Shown: one piece after another, positions 63,749-64,000 of the stretch
How the letters are laid out: each line of letters starts with the position of its first letter
Numbering within the stretch: the first letter of the stretch is position 1
Origin: Caulobacter vibrioides
Lineage (GTDB): Bacteria > Pseudomonadota > Alphaproteobacteria > Caulobacterales > Caulobacteraceae
DNA: 64,000 nucleotides
Assembly: GCF_002310375.3 (NCBI RefSeq)
Contig: NZ_CP023315.3
Location: 2,542,001 to 2,606,000 of the forward strand
Reading direction: 5' to 3'
The notes under the pieces: model-generated
What the model saw: the letters and a program-made list of their open reading frames with translations, nothing else
Told to the model about the DNA's origin: nothing
The model's database searches: none
Position numbers and translations under genes: made by a program

Positions 63749-64000
63749 TCAGGCGGTCATGCCCGCCGCAGCGGCGGGCCTGGCCAGCATGGCGTCCAGC
63801 CAGCGGTTGACGTGGACCCGTTCGGGATCCGGCCGCCACTTGATCATGCGTCCGAAATCCAGGCTCGTGACCGCGATGACATCGACGATCGTGATGCGGT
63901 CCGCCGCGATGAACGGGCTTTCGGCCAGGCGGTCATCGAGCACCCTCAGGCTCTTTCTGACGCTCTCGAGATTGTAGGCGGCCACTTCGGGGACCTGCGC
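63749..64000 (-). CDS. Glutathione S-transferase, C-terminal part (partial, runs off window)
   Basis: An open minus-strand frame continues through the right end of the window and stops at 63749. The 84 residues visible (SVRKSLRVLDDRLAESPFIAADRITIVDVIAVTSLDFGRM) are the helical C-terminal GST domain, including the AADRITIVD motif. A GTG at 63985 is not the true start. It is convergent with the thioesterase gene, four bases apart. Confidence 0.8.
   Translation of the reverse strand, partial: AQVPEVAAYNLESVRKSLRVLDDRLAESPFIAADRITIVDVIAVTSLDFGRMIKWRPDPERVHVNRWLDAMLARPAAAAGMTA

Overview
The window is GC-rich, densely packed alphaproteobacterial chromosome and very probably comes from Caulobacter crescentus/vibrioides or a close relative. 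The strongest evidence is a 974-residue PodJ (polar organelle development protein) with its full cytoplasmic coiled-coil, single membrane segment, Sel1 and peptidoglycan-binding layout. A fliL-fliM-pflI flagellar cluster faces flgF-flgG-flgA-flgH, an Entner-Doudoroff zwf-pgl-edd-glk operon is present, and GANTC (CcrM) and TTAA-type (CtrA) sites occur where Caulobacter cell-cycle genes carry them. No tRNA, rRNA, CRISPR array, transposase or prophage was seen. Layout, left: positions 1-8750 hold a D-cysteine desulfhydrase/racemase pair, a Tat-exported family 10 pectate lyase, a START-like protein, a DinG-type Fe-S helicase and a Sel1-repeat protein. Positions 8899-12091 encode the ligase-associated DEXH helicase and PdeM nuclease; the helicase frame is broken at a GC-rich palindrome. 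podJ follows at 12908-15832, then an MprF-like aminoacyl-lipid synthase, two acyl-CoA dehydrogenase subunits that look like a catalytic/non-catalytic heteromer, and small envelope or stress proteins. Centre: positions 22053-32360 form one sugar-catabolic block, read leftward: zwf-pgl-edd-glk, a LacI-family regulator, an exported GH3 beta-glucosidase and pyruvate kinase. Palindromes of the form ATGACA-N4-TGTCAT lie at the zwf and lacI starts and a weaker one precedes the GH3 gene, suggesting one regulon linking beta-glucoside release to the Entner-Doudoroff pathway. Positions 32593-42508 are flagellar: a leftward fliL-fliM-pflI-motE-like-TPR operon and a rightward flgF-flgG-flgA-flgH operon share a regulatory spacer with a clear sigma-54 promoter. 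After that come a GH43 hydrolase and an xseB-ispA-dxs isoprenoid operon. Right: positions 47415-64000 hold a histidine phosphatase, histone-deacetylase-like amidohydrolase, GNAT acetyltransferase, VWA/CoxE protein, regulator, dehydrogenase, UDG, GST and thioesterase genes. Between about 50.9 and 55.2 kb is an accessory patch: an orphan lipoprotein, a scar made of fused fragments of two neighbouring genes, and a small module (XRE regulator, RTX-repeat protein, SH3b protein with a conserved-looking Cys/His pair) that I regard as the most likely undescribed system here. Three kinds of palindromic repeat element occupy intergenic gaps.
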